Source: Chlamydiota bacterium
GTDB lineage: Bacteria > Auribacterota > Tritonobacteria > UBA1439
DNA length: 64,000 nucleotides
Assembly (NCBI GenBank): GCA_012729785.1
Contig: JAAYCL010000044.1
Location: 58,793-122,792, forward strand
Direction: 5' to 3'
In this document: piece after piece, positions 1 to 8,208 of the stretch
Layout of the letters: each line of letters starts with the position of its first letter
How positions within the stretch are numbered: the first letter of the stretch is position 1
Program-made: the position numbers and the translations under genes
The notes under the pieces: generated by a model
Told to the model about the DNA's origin: nothing
What the model saw: the letters and a program-made list of their open reading frames with translations, nothing else
Database searches by the model: none

Positions 1-1641
1 ACCAACCACGCCGACGGGGCGTACGGCGGTCTCTTCACGGCGGCACTGGCGAGCGGCGCCTTCGCGGAACGCGATGTCGAAACGCTCGTCGAAACGGCGC
101 TCGCGAAACTGCCCCCCTCCTGCGACTACGCGGAGGCCGTGCGGGACGTCATCGCATGGCATCGGGAGGAACCCGGCGACTGGAAGAAGACGCGGGAGCG
201 GATCCGGAGTAAGTGGCAGGTGGAGAGGGGGCACAGGGACGAGTCGGCGGTGGTCAACGGCGCGGCCGTCGTGACGGCGCTGCTCTATGGCGGCGGTGAT
301 TTCGATACAACCGTCAGGATAGGGACAATGGCGGGGTGGGATACCGATTGCAACGCGGCGTCGGCGGGGGGGATCCTCGGGATCATCCTCGGTGCCAAAG
401 GGATCCCGCCACAATGGAACATCTTCCACGACCGCTACAAGAATATCTCGCTTCGAAACCTCCCGATGTGGATGACGATCACGGGGCTCGCCGAGTGGAC
501 CGCCGCGCTCGGGGAGAGGACGATTGCCGCGCACGGCGGGCGGCTCGACGGCGACCGCCTCGTGATCCCGCGGAGGAAGCCGGCCACCCCGTGTGCGGCG
601 GGGACGTCCGTGCCCGGCGGTCCGCGCCGGGATGAGGAGTGGAATCCCCTCCGCGTCGAGAAGCTCGCGCTCGACCTTCGGCTCTGGAATCCCGATCTGG
701 ATCTTTGGAACTGCATCGCCGACGGGACGACGGGTCTGAGCCGGGAGTTCAAGGGGAAACGGCACGTCTTCAGGACGGTCCCGGGCCCGACGCAGGGGCC
801 GTGCGTGCTGATCTTTCCGGACGTCGCCCCTCCAGATGGGCGAGAGGAGATTTTGCTGGAGATCTCCGCGTGCAGCGGCGACGCCCCCTGGGACCTCTCC
901 GTGGCGGCGGGGGAGAGGGAATTGGGGCGCGTCAGAGTGGGGAAGGAAGCCCCGGCGGGGTTTCGGGCGACCACGATTGTGCCGCGCCGCGGCGAGGATA
1001 TCATCCTGTACCCGGCGGAGGACGGCTCCACCTACCTCGACCAGAAGCTCACCCGCCTCGCCCAGCCGTCGCCGTCATTCAACCCGGCGGCGAAACCCGT
1101 CCCGCTCCGCATCCGCTCCGCGCAGAACAATGTGAACCTCTTCAGATATGGCGGGAAGTGCCCTCCGGGCAAGCCCGAGATACGCGCGTACTACATCCTC
1201 ACGGAGTGGACGGACAGCCCCTATCCCGTCGCCTGGCTCTCCCCCGGCGACCCACATCCGTACGGCTGCTACTGGCCGAAGGAACACGTCCCCGACCTCC
1301 CCCTCCAGGAGCCCAAGCAGATCAAGTTGAGGATACAGGCCGAAGAGGAACTTCCCGCCATACCCGAGGGGGGAAAGTTCGTCCTCGTGCACGATGAGGG
1401 CAACGCGACGGTGATCTCGCTTCCGCGGGTATCCACGAAGCCGACGCCGTGGCACCGGCTGCGCTTCGATCTCACGCCGTACCTGGCGTTGCGGCCGCGG
1501 GTCGAGGTCCGGAGCACGCCGGCCGTCGGGGAAGGGAGGGGGGAGGCGTTCTGGGAGTACGTCAGGATTGTCAGGAGGCCCGTCTCCACCGTGGACGGCG
1601 GCGCAAACGGTCAAACCCCTTCCGACCGCCGGCAGAGGTAG
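1..1641 (+). CDS. ADP-ribosylglycohydrolase family protein (5' truncated)
   Basis: The open frame runs in from the left edge, so the N-terminus is missing. The first ~180 visible residues match the C-terminal half of the ADP-ribosylglycohydrolase (ARH/DraG) fold. The key signature is GWDTDCNAASAGG around position 335-380, whose Asp/Thr/Asp residues bind the di-metal centre in this family. Known members remove ADP-ribose from proteins or small molecules; the substrate here is unknown. A further ~350 residues, rich in beta-type sequence, follow the hydrolase domain and I do not recognise them; such appended regions often bind carbohydrate, but that is a guess. The last 31 bases overlap the convergent radical SAM gene. 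Family call is firm, specific function is not. Confidence 0.8.
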   Translation, partial: TNHADGAYGGLFTAALASGAFAERDVETLVETALAKLPPSCDYAEAVRDVIAWHREEPGDWKKTRERIRSKWQVERGHRDESAVVNGAAVVTALLYGGGDFDTTVRIGTMAGWDTDCNAASAGGILGIILGAKGIPPQWNIFHDRYKNISLRNLPMWMTITGLAEWTAALGERTIAAHGGRLDGDRLVIPRRKPATPCAAGTSVPGGPRRDEEWNPLRVEKLALDLRLWNPDLDLWNCIADGTTGLSREFKGKRHVFRTVPGPTQGPCVLIFPDVAPPDGREEILLEISACSGDAPWDLSVAAGERELGRVRVGKEAPAGFRATTIVPRRGEDIILYPAEDGSTYLDQKLTRLAQPSPSFNPAAKPVPLRIRSAQNNVNLFRYGGKCPPGKPEIRAYYILTEWTDSPYPVAWLSPGDPHPYGCYWPKEHVPDLPLQEPKQIKLRIQAEEELPAIPEGGKFVLVHDEGNATVISLPRVSTKPTPWHRLRFDLTPYLALRPRVEVRSTPAVGEGRGEAFWEYVRIVRRPVSTVDGGANGQTPSDRRQR

Positions 1642-2705
1642 CAGACGCCGGCCCTCTCCCCGATCTGCGCGAGCCGTGCCCGGGTGCAGATCGCACGCGC
1701 GCTCGTGTAGAAGTCGTTGTTCCAGATGGCGCCGAAGCGCTCCTTCCGAAGATCGCCGAAGACGGCCTGCGGAAAGTTCGGGTAGTAGCAGCAGGGCGAG
1801 ACGCTCCCGTCGCAGTTGATCGACGCCGATCGGTACAGCCAGGGACAGACCCGTTTGGCCCGCTCCGCGCGCAGGTCGACGCCCGCCTCCAGGTCATACT
1901 GGCGGTAGCGGGGGATCGTGGAGACCCACTTCTCGAGCAGGTCCCTCCTCGACGGATCGATGTTCCCGACGGGGGTGAAGGTCAGGTAATCCACCCCGAT
2001 CTCCCGCGCCGTTTTTCGGGCAAGGTCGATCTGGTGTTCGTTGTGCCGCATCACGATGAACTTCCACTCCACCAGCGGCGCGCGGCGGCGGAGCCGCCGC
2101 TTCTTCTCCACGATCCGCACGATGTTCTCCCTGACGAGCCCGAAGTCCCCGCCGACGCGAAACTCCGCGTACGCCTGCTGATCCGCCCCGTCGAGCGAGA
2201 CCTCCAGGTAGTCGAGGCCCGACTCGACGACCTCCTCCGCGAAGCCGTCCTTTGCGATGTTCAGGTTGGAGCTGATCATGGTGCCGAGGTTTCGTTCCCG
2301 CGCGTACCGTATCATCCGAAAGATGTCCGCGGCGAGGAACGGTTCCCCCTGCCCGTAGAGAAGGACGCAGAAGAGAAAGGGGGCGAGCTCGTCGATGAGC
2401 TGCGCGTACAGGTCGAACGGCATCGAGCCGAGCACCGCCTTCTCCGCGCCCTTCACCTGGCAGTAGCCGGTGACCTGGGGGCAGAGCGGGCAGCGCAGAT
2501 TGCAGCGGTTCGTCGGCTCCACCTTGATGAAGTACGGGAGACCGCGGAGCGTGCGCCTCCGCAGCAGCATCTCCGCCTCCACGAGGGCGATGTTGCGCAG
2601 CTTGGCGGGGGTCATGTGGCGCAGCGCGAGCCGGAGGAGGACCTTCAGCTTCCGCACGTCCTCCTGGACGTTCAACTGCACCGGATTCAATCGGTGTATC
2701 CGCAT
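1611..2705 (-). CDS. Radical SAM/SPASM domain protein
   Basis: A 364-residue radical SAM enzyme. The [4Fe-4S] cluster motif CxxxCxxC is C68, C72 and C75 (TNRCNLRCPLC). The C-terminal region has the Cys pattern of a SPASM auxiliary cluster domain (CPWLY, NCDGSVSPCCYYP, then CYLC at the end). There is no B12-binding domain. It is the last gene of a five-gene minus-strand operon and follows a B12-type radical SAM gene by 24 bases. SPASM proteins modify peptides, sugars or cofactors; no peptide precursor is visible nearby, so a glycan or lipid substrate is more likely here. The start is an ATG with only a weak ribosome site. Confidence 0.85.
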   Translation of the reverse strand: MRIHRLNPVQLNVQEDVRKLKVLLRLALRHMTPAKLRNIALVEAEMLLRRRTLRGLPYFIKVEPTNRCNLRCPLCPQVTGYCQVKGAEKAVLGSMPFDLYAQLIDELAPFLFCVLLYGQGEPFLAADIFRMIRYARERNLGTMISSNLNIAKDGFAEEVVESGLDYLEVSLDGADQQAYAEFRVGGDFGLVRENIVRIVEKKRRLRRRAPLVEWKFIVMRHNEHQIDLARKTAREIGVDYLTFTPVGNIDPSRRDLLEKWVSTIPRYRQYDLEAGVDLRAERAKRVCPWLYRSASINCDGSVSPCCYYPNFPQAVFGDLRKERFGAIWNNDFYTSARAICTRARLAQIGERAGVCYLCRRSEGV

Positions 2706-2729
2706 GGGGCGTGCCCGGCGCCGTCCGCC

Positions 2730-4145
2730 TTAGATCCTTCGCAGGTAGAGGAGGCCCTTCAGGAGGACGACGATGTCGTTGAGCGATCGGATCCGGCGGA
2801 TCGAGCGCCAGATGTAGCGGGGGCGGATGTAGAAGCGGCGGTACGCCCGACGGTACATTCTTCGCGCGTCCGCGGCCGTGAAGCCATCGGTCTCGTAGTG
2901 GGGCGTCGCGCCGAGAAAATCGAGCTTCGTGACGTCATCGCCGATGAGCGACCGGCCGTGTTTCTTCACCCACGTCCAGAGCGCCGTTCCCGGGAGCGGC
3001 GTGCTCATGGTGAACTGCGCGTAGGTCGGGTCGAGCCGTATGGCGAAGTCGATGGTTTTGCGCATCGTCTCGACCGTGTCGAACGGGTGGCCGATCATGA
3101 AGAAGCCGATCGTCTCCATCCCCGCCCTCTTCGCCGCGGCGAAGGCCCGTTCGACCTGCGCCGTGGTGATCTCCTTGCCGATTTTCCTGAGGACCTCGTC
3201 GTCCCCGGACTCGATGCCGAAGGCGACCTCGTAGCAGCCCGCCCGCTTCATCATTTTCAGCAGCTCGTCGTCGATGAGGTCCACGCGCGTCCCGTTCCCG
3301 AGACGCCAGGCGAAACGGAGGCCGCTCGCGGACACGCGGTCGCAGAATTCCGCGACCCGGTTCCGGTCCAGCGTGAAGGCGTCGTCCAGGATCGATATCT
3401 CCTCCACCCTGAAGCGCTCCACGAGCTCCCGCACCTCCCCCATGACGTTGTCCATGCTCCGGTACCGGAGGTTCCTGCCGAAGGGGCGGAAGCAGAACAT
3501 GCACTTGCCGGGACATCCCCTGCTCGTCACGAGCGTGGCAAAACGCTTCCTCCCGGTGTGGATCGTCTGATAGCGGTCGAGGGGGAGGAGGTGACGGGCC
3601 GGGAACGGGATCGAATCCAGGTCGCGGATGAGCGGCCGGTCGGGGGTGTGCACGACCTCCCCCTTGTCCCTGAAGGAGATGCCCGGGACATCGCGCCAGC
3701 CCGCCGTTCCCCGCCCCAGACGCGCCATCAGATCCAGGATGGTCTCCTCTCCCTCGCCGCGCACGCATATATCCGCCCCTCCGCGCTCGAGCGCCTCCTC
3801 GGGGGCGATCGTGGGGTGCGGGCCTCCGAAGATGAGGAGCGGCGGGCGGGGGAGGGCCTTCACGCCGTCGGCGAGTTCGCGGGCCGCCGCGAGCATGGAG
3901 GTCATCATTGTGGCGCCGACGGCGGCGGGCTGTTTCTCTCGGACGACGGCGAGGATATCCTTCAGGGACATCCCGAGCCCGTTGGCGTCGAGGAGCTCGA
4001 ACGGGATGCCGGATCGCTCGAGCACCGCGGCCACGTACGCCAGGCCCAGGGGCGCCTCGGCGCAGCCGGCGTGGTAGAACGGGATGTTAACGAGGAACAA
4101 CCCCGGCGTGCCGCCTGCCGCAGCCCCGTGTCCGTTTCGGGTCAT
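2730..4145 (-). CDS. B12-binding domain radical SAM protein
   Basis: A 471-residue class B radical SAM enzyme. Residues ~15-140 form a Rossmann-like cobalamin-binding domain with the GGPHPT loop near residue 108 and the RGEGEE motif near 129. The radical SAM core follows, with C211, C215 and C218 (CPGKCMFC). The tail has a FYIRPRY motif before a basic amphipathic helix, shared with several other rSAMs in this window. Known members methylate or rearrange unactivated carbon in lipids, bacteriochlorophyll and antibiotics. The frame is open further upstream, but homology begins at the ATG used here, which has a GAAGG ribosome site. A 119-base gap with a 13-base direct repeat separates it from the glycosyltransferase gene upstream. 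Confidence 0.88.
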   Translation of the reverse strand: MTRNGHGAAAGGTPGLFLVNIPFYHAGCAEAPLGLAYVAAVLERSGIPFELLDANGLGMSLKDILAVVREKQPAAVGATMMTSMLAAARELADGVKALPRPPLLIFGGPHPTIAPEEALERGGADICVRGEGEETILDLMARLGRGTAGWRDVPGISFRDKGEVVHTPDRPLIRDLDSIPFPARHLLPLDRYQTIHTGRKRFATLVTSRGCPGKCMFCFRPFGRNLRYRSMDNVMGEVRELVERFRVEEISILDDAFTLDRNRVAEFCDRVSASGLRFAWRLGNGTRVDLIDDELLKMMKRAGCYEVAFGIESGDDEVLRKIGKEITTAQVERAFAAAKRAGMETIGFFMIGHPFDTVETMRKTIDFAIRLDPTYAQFTMSTPLPGTALWTWVKKHGRSLIGDDVTKLDFLGATPHYETDGFTAADARRMYRRAYRRFYIRPRYIWRSIRRIRSLNDIVVLLKGLLYLRRI

Positions 4146-4207
4146 GGAGAGTGCCTTCGCGACGTCGTTGGACAGCCATGGTATCCGCTTCGAACGCAAT
4201 CCGCAAG

Positions 4208-4235
4208 TGCATTGTCCCGGCTTGCATTGTCCCGG
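4208..4235. repeat. 13-bp direct repeat between two operon genes
   Basis: The 13-mer TGCATTGTCCCGG occurs at 4208-4220 and again at 4223-4235. The pair sits in the gap between a glycosyltransferase stop and the start of the downstream radical SAM gene on the minus strand. Such a pair could be an operator or a replication slip; nothing else in the sequence decides. Confidence 0.5.
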
Positions 4236-4264
4236 GTCGACGCATCCCCATCGATGGGAACTGC

Positions 4265-5290
4265 TCAATCGTTGCGGCGTTTCCCCGCGAGGATCTTCGA
4301 GAACCCCTCGATTTCGCCGACCCCGTAGCCGAGGTGCGTGAGAAGGAGGGCGGCGAAGACGAGGGGGATGCGGGCGGGGCGACGCGCCCGGATGGAGGCG
4401 AGGCAGGCCGTAACGGCCATCGCGGGGAGGTAGACGAGGGGGAGAAGAAGCGGGCGCCAGAGGAGCCCCAGCGGCGAGAAGGCGAGGCCGAGGAGGAGGA
4501 GGAGGGGGGCGAGGTAGTGGAGGTTCAGCATCGCGGGCTCCCGGACGAGGAGCACCCCGCGCGCCCTGCCGTAGCGCCGCATGTTGCGCCACCAGGAGAG
4601 GGGGGTCGACCGGTACCGGTGATAGACGACCGGGAGGGGGGAATAGAGAAGTTTTCTTCCCGAGGTGAGGATGCGGTAGGAGAAATCGGCATCCTCCCCC
4701 TCGTTTTCTAGGCGGTCGTCGAAAAAGCCGATGCGATCGAAGAGACCCCGCTCGTAGATGACGTTCAACGAGGGGAGGTCGTCGACGAATCTCTCCCGAG
4801 GGTGGCACATCCCCGTCACCCGGCCGCCGCTCCCGACCCAGGTGTTGAGGGCGAGTTTCAGCGCTTCCACGAACGGGGGGCTCCCCTCGGGGATGAGGCT
4901 GGGGCCGCCGACCGCGGCGACACGCGCGTCCCTCTCCCGCGCCTCGCGGAATACCGCCGCGAGGGAGGAAAGCCACCGGGGAGCGGCGACGCAGTCGGCG
5001 TCGATGAAGGCGACGAATGGGGCGCGGGATTCCCGTACGCCGGTGTTGCGGGCGACGGCCGTCCCCTTTCTCGGTTCGACGACGACGCGGATGCACGGGT
5101 GGCGCAGGGCGCGGGCGCGGGCGATCTCCAGGGTGCCGTCGCTGGAATCCCCGTCCACCACGATCACCTCGAAGGAGCCCGAAGAAAACTCCTGTCCCGC
5201 GACGGAATCCAGGCACGCGGCGATGTTGTTTCGCTCGTTATAGCAGACGACGACCACGGAGAGATCGAGCGCGCGGGGCGTGTCGGTCAC
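4265..5290 (-). CDS. Glycosyltransferase family 2, membrane-anchored
   Basis: A 341-residue GT2 (GT-A fold) enzyme. The N-terminal strand and CYNERNN nucleotide-binding motif lie near residues 11-23, the VVDGDSSDG motif near 45, and the metal-binding FIDADC motif near 95. The C-terminal ~80 residues are hydrophobic and should give two or three membrane segments. The start is a GTG with a strong GGGAGGG ribosome site six bases upstream. The gene follows a B12-rSAM gene by about 20 bases in the same operon. It probably adds a sugar to a lipid-linked acceptor at the inner face of the membrane; donor and acceptor cannot be read from the sequence. Confidence 0.88.
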   Translation of the reverse strand: MTDTPRALDLSVVVVCYNERNNIAACLDSVAGQEFSSGSFEVIVVDGDSSDGTLEIARARALRHPCIRVVVEPRKGTAVARNTGVRESRAPFVAFIDADCVAAPRWLSSLAAVFREARERDARVAAVGGPSLIPEGSPPFVEALKLALNTWVGSGGRVTGMCHPRERFVDDLPSLNVIYERGLFDRIGFFDDRLENEGEDADFSYRILTSGRKLLYSPLPVVYHRYRSTPLSWWRNMRRYGRARGVLLVREPAMLNLHYLAPLLLLLGLAFSPLGLLWRPLLLPLVYLPAMAVTACLASIRARRPARIPLVFAALLLTHLGYGVGEIEGFSKILAGKRRND

Positions 5291-5309
5291 GGCTGCCCTC
5301 CCTGCCCGG

Positions 5310-6767
5310 TCAGCGGCGCCGCCTCAGGCCGCGCGCGAGGTACGCGGCGTAGCGCCGGGCCGACCGCAGATTCCTTCTCCCCTCCGACGGCCTGAGGGCC
5401 GACTGGACGAGCTTACGGGCGAGGTAACGAGGGTTGAAGTGGTAGGAGCGGTACGCCCGTTCGCAGAACCGCTCCATCTCCTCCATCGAGATGCCGGGGA
5501 GCGACAGCGGACTCGCGTGGGAGAGGGAGGGGCTCATCCACTTCGAATAGTCCTCGGTCAGCAGGTAGCCGTGCGCCTTCGCCCACGCGTACGCCTCGGT
5601 CCCCGGGTAGACGATGAGCGGGTAGAACTGGAAGCTGTCGCAGGCCAGCTCCTTCGCGAAGCGGAGGCTCTCCGCCATCGTCTCCCGCGTCTCGCCGGGG
5701 TTTCCGACCATGATGCAGCCGTGGACGAGGATACCCGCCCGGCGCGCGTTTTTCACGAAGGCGCGGGACTGTTCCAGACGCAGCCCCTTCTTCATCCTGT
5801 TCAGGAGCTCCTGGCTCCCGCTCTCGAACCCGACGGTCACCAGCCGGCACCCGGCCTCCTTCATGGCGGCGAGCGTCTCGTACTCCAGGTCCGCGCGCAC
5901 GTTCGTGTACCATTTCAGCCGGTTCCTCTGCCCGACGAGGAGCTCGCAGATCCTCCGCGCCCTCCCGCGATCCACGGTGAACGTGTCGTCCTCGAGGCCG
6001 ATCTCCCGGGCCTCGGGGAGATTCGCCGCGATGAAGGCGAACTCGGCGGCCACGTTCTCCGGGCTTCGAGGACGGAACCTCCGCCCGTGAAACGTCTGGG
6101 GGTAGACGCAGAAGAAGCAGCGCTGCGGGCAGCCGCGCGCGCTTATGATCTGGACGACCGGGTAGTCCGCGGCGGCGAAGTAGTAGTCGCGGATATCGAG
6201 GTGTTTCCGGTAGGTTTCGCTGACGAACGGGAGCTCGTCGAGATCTTCGATGAGGGGGCGGGGGGCCGTGCGGAGGCAGATGCCGCCCCGCCGTATGCAG
6301 AGGCCGGCCACCCCCGCCGGATCGCCGCCGGCCTTCAGACGGCGCGCGAGGTCGCGGAGCGTGTAGTCGTATTCCCCGAGCGCGACGGCGTCGACCCGGG
6401 GGGCGAGCGCGAGCGTCTCCTCGGGGAGGGCGGTGGGGTGCGTGCCCGTCAGGACGACGAACGCGCGGGGGAGGGTCTCCTTGAGGGACTCGGCCACCTC
6501 CGCGTCGTTGTAGATGCTGGGGGTGCTGGTGTCGCAGACGACGATGTCGGGGGAGAAGTCCGCGGCCCGCGAGAGAACCTCCCCCCGCGCGAAGCCCCGG
6601 GCGGGGGCGTCGAGGAGCAGGCAGTCGAAGCCGTCCTTTTCCAGCACACCGGTCGCCGCGGCGAGCCAGAACGGGTAGTAGAGCGTCCCACCCTTCGTCA
6701 CCGCGGGGCTTCGTTGCGACCTGGAGAACCGCGGGTGGAATGGGGGGTTCAGCACCAGCACCTTCAG
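5310..6767 (-). CDS. B12-binding domain radical SAM protein (CTG start)
   Basis: A 485-residue class B radical SAM protein. The cobalamin domain covers residues ~1-145, with GTHPT near 108. The cluster cysteines are C213, C217 and C220 (CPQRCFFC). The tail carries HFNPRYLARK, a variant of the tail motif found in its paralogues, and ends in a very basic stretch. The natural N-terminus (KVLVLNPPFHP) starts at CTG 6767-6765, which overlaps the TGA of the upstream gene as CTGA. GGAGG at 6780-6776 is eight bases upstream. No ATG fits; GTG at 6761 is the only other candidate and would remove two residues of the first beta strand. Function beyond the family is unknown. Confidence 0.86.
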   Translation of the reverse strand: MKVLVLNPPFHPRFSRSQRSPAVTKGGTLYYPFWLAAATGVLEKDGFDCLLLDAPARGFARGEVLSRAADFSPDIVVCDTSTPSIYNDAEVAESLKETLPRAFVVLTGTHPTALPEETLALAPRVDAVALGEYDYTLRDLARRLKAGGDPAGVAGLCIRRGGICLRTAPRPLIEDLDELPFVSETYRKHLDIRDYYFAAADYPVVQIISARGCPQRCFFCVYPQTFHGRRFRPRSPENVAAEFAFIAANLPEAREIGLEDDTFTVDRGRARRICELLVGQRNRLKWYTNVRADLEYETLAAMKEAGCRLVTVGFESGSQELLNRMKKGLRLEQSRAFVKNARRAGILVHGCIMVGNPGETRETMAESLRFAKELACDSFQFYPLIVYPGTEAYAWAKAHGYLLTEDYSKWMSPSLSHASPLSLPGISMEEMERFCERAYRSYHFNPRYLARKLVQSALRPSEGRRNLRSARRYAAYLARGLRRRR

Positions 6768-7939
6768 AGCTGGCCCCTCCGTTTCATGTCGAGCATGCTG
6801 AGGAAGAACGAGGAGAAGAAGGTCTGGATGCCGATGATCATCAGGGCCGCCGCAAGCGCGGCCCTGTTGAGCTCCACGACGGTGATGCTGAAACGGACCT
6901 TCACCGCGGTGTGGAAGACATACGCGTCGATGCCGAAGCCGACGAGGAATACGACGCTGCCGAGCAGCAGGCCTCTCTCCAGACTGAAGCGGCGGTAGAA
7001 GCGCGTGATGAACCGTGCGTCGTCCTCGAACTGCGCCTCGTAGGAGTAGGTCTTCGCGTACAGGCCGAGCAGGATGATCTGGAAACCCAGGATGGCCAGG
7101 ACGGTTCCAGCGAGCGAAAAGTGGGTCCCGTAGCCGTGGCCGCCGATCCAGACAAGGCCGCCGGTGAGCCCGAGGAGCGGGATGAAACCGAGGGCCATGA
7201 AGACCGCCCCGGGGACGAAGAACAGGTAGGTGGGGCTGTACATCAGCATGAAGCGCAGGTGGCGGTAGCCGTCGCTGAAGGTCCTGAGGTGGGGCCTCCC
7301 GCTGCGCCCGTCCCGGTGGAGGGTGATCGGTATCTCGGCGATCCGCATCTTGGCCTTGCACGCCTTCACGATCATCTCGGAGGCGAACTCCATACCGACG
7401 GTTTTGAGGCGGAGCCTGCGGTACGCCTCCTTGGTGAGCGAGCGCATGCCGCAGTGGGCGTCGGAGACGCGGCCGCCGAAGAAAAGCCGCAGCATCCAGG
7501 ACAGCACCGGATTACCGAGGTACCGGTGGAGCCAGGGCATCGCCCCCGGTTCGATGGAGCCCTTGAACCGGGAGCCCATGACCATGTCGAATCCCTGCTG
7601 CAACGGGGTGACGAAGCGCCCGACCTCCGACCAGTCGTAGCTGTCGTCGGAGTCGGCCATGACGATGTGCCTTCCGCGCGCCTCATCCAGCCCTCGGAGG
7701 TAGGCGCTTCCGTACCCCTTGACCGGCTCGCGGACCACGCGGGCTCCGCGCGCGGCGGCGATCTCCGCGGATCGGTCGGTGGAGCCGTTGTCGACGACGA
7801 TGACCTCCCAGGGCAGGTTCAGGCGCGTGAGGGCGCGCACCGCCTTCTCCACGCATGTCCCGATGGTCTCCTCCTCGTTCAGGCACGGCATGACCGCGGA
7901 GACCTCAATTTCGCCACGCCTTCCTGCGTCGCTGTTCAA
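6764..7939 (-). CDS. Glycosyltransferase family 2 with C-terminal membrane domain (DPM1/GtrB-like)
   Basis: A 391-residue protein. The GT2 domain shows MPCLNEEE near residue 17, VVDNGSTD near 50 and the MADSDDSYD metal site near 93. About 230 residues in, hydrophobic segments begin and continue to the end (roughly four helices). This layout is that of polyprenyl-phosphate glycosyltransferases that load a sugar on a lipid carrier at the membrane. The start is TTG at 7939-7937; an internal ATG lies inside the first strand and is too late. It is the first gene of the minus-strand operon, divergent from the SGNH hydrolase gene across about 270 bases. Confidence 0.87.
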   Translation of the reverse strand: MNSDAGRRGEIEVSAVMPCLNEEETIGTCVEKAVRALTRLNLPWEVIVVDNGSTDRSAEIAAARGARVVREPVKGYGSAYLRGLDEARGRHIVMADSDDSYDWSEVGRFVTPLQQGFDMVMGSRFKGSIEPGAMPWLHRYLGNPVLSWMLRLFFGGRVSDAHCGMRSLTKEAYRRLRLKTVGMEFASEMIVKACKAKMRIAEIPITLHRDGRSGRPHLRTFSDGYRHLRFMLMYSPTYLFFVPGAVFMALGFIPLLGLTGGLVWIGGHGYGTHFSLAGTVLAILGFQIILLGLYAKTYSYEAQFEDDARFITRFYRRFSLERGLLLGSVVFLVGFGIDAYVFHTAVKVRFSITVVELNRAALAAALMIIGIQTFFSSFFLSMLDMKRRGQL

Positions 7940-8122
7940 TGGCGTTCTCGCTTTCTGTGCGCACGGCGCCGCCCGCGTGCCCGCCGACCCCGTCGCACAA
8001 AGATACTACAAACGGCGGCGCGGCGCAATGCGGATAAGGCCATGACGGGGTTCCGGGAATGCCCTCTCCACGCCTGTGGCACGCGGTCGCCATATCACGC
8101 GGCGTCATGTCGCGCGGCGTCA

Positions 8123-8151
8123 TTGACAGGGCGTTCTTGTGTGCGCAATAA
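8123..8151 (+). promoter_or_regulatory. Putative sigma70-type promoter
   Basis: TTGACA at 8123-8128, a 17-base spacer, then CAATAA at 8146-8151 (or AATAAT one base later). It lies about 57 bases before the SGNH hydrolase ATG, in the divergent gap. The -35 box is a perfect consensus match; the -10 box is imperfect. It would drive the 8.2-19.7 kb operon. Confidence 0.6.
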
Positions 8152-8208
8152 TGCTGTCTTTGGGCGTGTTCTCCCGGCGCGCATGAGAGGCACGAGGAGT
8201 CTCCGTTG

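Noticed and set aside
1449-4328. A 959-residue plus-strand open frame opposite two radical SAM genes
   Set aside because: Its composition is Arg/Ala/Glu/His-rich with no motif, and it lies antisense to two genes with complete catalytic motifs. High GC at codon position three keeps such antisense frames open.
4146-5216. N-terminal extension of ~357 residues for the radical SAM gene ending at 2730
   Set aside because: The extension is the antiphase reading of the glycosyltransferase gene on the same strand; homology to class B rSAM starts only at the ATG at 4145.
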